Source: Flavobacteriales bacterium (lineage in GTDB: Bacteria; Bacteroidota; Bacteroidia; Flavobacteriales; JADGDT01). Taken from it: a stretch of DNA of 32,825 nucleotides. Each line of letters begins with the position of its first letter. The first letter of the stretch is position 1. Positions 32,081 to 32,825 of the stretch are shown one piece after another. The notes under the pieces were generated by a model. It was not told where the DNA came from. It saw only the letters and a program-made list of their open reading frames with translations, and ran no database searches. The stretch spans positions 1 through 32,825 of the forward strand of contig JAGLEB010000067.1 in the NCBI GenBank assembly GCA_023145275.1, given 5' to 3'. A program made the translations under genes and the position numbers.

Positions 32081-32825
32081 ATGGTAGGGTATAAGGTTGT
32101 TTGTAGTGATGTAGATGGAACTCTTCTGAATGCGAAAAGAGAATTAGGAACGGAAATAATTCGCAGTGTAAAACTGTTAAATACGAGGCAAATCCCTTTT
32201 GTAATGGTGTCTGCGAGGATGCCGAAAGCAATGAGACCACTCCAGATTATGCTAGGATCACATCATCCAATAGTATGTTATAACGGTGCCTACATCGAAA
32301 GTGAACTAAAAGTTGATGGGCGAGGAGTTGAATTATTTTCAAATCCAATTGAAATTGAGCCTTTCTTAGGATTATTGAGCTATATGAAAGGTAATGGAAT
32401 TCATTTTGGTACCTACTATAAAGATGAGTGGTTTGCAAATCAAGAAGACTATTGGACTCGTAGAGAGATGAACAATACTAGAATTAACCCTGAGATTAAA
32501 GATATGGAGTTTATGCACCATCATTTTGAGGCAATGAATCACGGTCCGCATAAGATAATGATAATGGGCGATTTTGAAAAGATTGATCCCCTAGAAGATG
32601 AATTACGCCACCGCTTTGGTGAATTTGTTGATATCTATCGCTCAAAAGATACTTACCTCGAGCTAAATGCCAAGGCTGTTTCTAAATCTACATCATTAGA
32701 TGTTTTGAGTACACATTTTAATCGTCCTACTTCCGAATTTATGGCTTTTGGAGATAATTATAACGATGTTTCAATGATTAGAAAAGCTGGTTGGGGTGTT
32801 GCTGTGCGTAACGCTAGAAATGAGG
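32081..32825 (+). CDS. HAD hydrolase, Cof-type (HAD-IIB), truncated at the right edge
   Basis: The first 248 residues of a Cof-type HAD phosphatase that dephosphorylates small metabolites, such as sugar phosphates or nucleotides. The start MVGYKVVCSDVDGTLLN holds motif I (Asp10, Asp12). Ser44 in VSARM is motif II, Lys202 in AVSKSTSLDVL is motif III, and GDNYNDVSMI (224-233) is motif IV with Asp225 and Asp229. The family is usually about 265-275 residues, so some 20-25 residues are cut off by the window. It is divergent from the ArsR cluster and probably unrelated to it. Confidence 0.93.
   Translation, partial: MVGYKVVCSDVDGTLLNAKRELGTEIIRSVKLLNTRQIPFVMVSARMPKAMRPLQIMLGSHHPIVCYNGAYIESELKVDGRGVELFSNPIEIEPFLGLLSYMKGNGIHFGTYYKDEWFANQEDYWTRREMNNTRINPEIKDMEFMHHHFEAMNHGPHKIMIMGDFEKIDPLEDELRHRFGEFVDIYRSKDTYLELNAKAVSKSTSLDVLSTHFNRPTSEFMAFGDNYNDVSMIRKAGWGVAVRNARNE

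Noticed and set aside
32052..32438. Two minus-strand ORFs at the right edge
   Set aside because: They lie opposite the HAD hydrolase, whose motifs I-IV are complete on the plus strand.

Overview
The window is a chromosomal piece of an AT-rich member of the Bacteroidota, probably marine and of the Bacteroidia/Cytophagia type. Three things point there: a 2344-residue SprA (the outer-membrane channel of the type IX secretion system, T9SS), a SufBCD cluster with Bacteroidota-like proteins, and repeated matches to the Bacteroidota -7 promoter element TAnnTTTG just upstream of genes. Most content is housekeeping or conserved genes in short operons. I see no prophage, CRISPR array, complete insertion sequence or rRNA.

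Layout: (1) 1-1270, a P-loop ATPase of the ATPase_2 type, ended by a bidirectional terminator. (2) 1291-4677, minus strand, a pair of secreted M16 zinc-peptidase-like proteins, one catalytic and one lacking the zinc motif. (3) 5173-8877, minus strand, sufB-sufC-sufD for Fe-S cluster assembly, with a near-consensus promoter and a clear terminator. (4) 9109-10497, tadA and a DUF1853 protein. (5) 10607-13656, an esterase, an exported cyclophilin, then trmH and a rhomboid protease joined without a gap. (6) 13830-16293, tatA overlapping a PAP2 phosphatase, an O-methyltransferase and ruvA. (7) 16344-25076, sprA, gcvH, an overlapping VanZ-like gene and a TonB. (8) 25080-26400, mostly non-coding: hairpin-rich, repeat-like DNA, one orphan small gene and two identical tRNA-Gln genes. 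(9) 26595-30341, a large DUF2723 membrane protein and a polysaccharide deacetylase. (10) 30452-31995, minus strand, an ArsR regulator, a rhodanese, a DUF6132 protein and a haem-c lipoprotein. (11) 32081 to the right edge, a truncated HAD hydrolase.

Functional themes: envelope biogenesis and export (SprA, TatA, TonB, M16 pair, rhomboid, PAP2, deacetylase, DUF2723), Fe-S and sulfur handling (Suf, rhodanese/ArsR), and tRNA function (TadA, TrmH, tRNA-Gln). The least explained parts are the structured non-coding DNA at 25130-25620, the palindromic stretch at 12050-12250, the perfect inverted repeat over the M16 promoter, the TTG start of sprA behind an 11-T run, and the ArsR-rhodanese-DUF6132-haem lipoprotein cluster. 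All family assignments come from reading motifs by eye; no database search was run.
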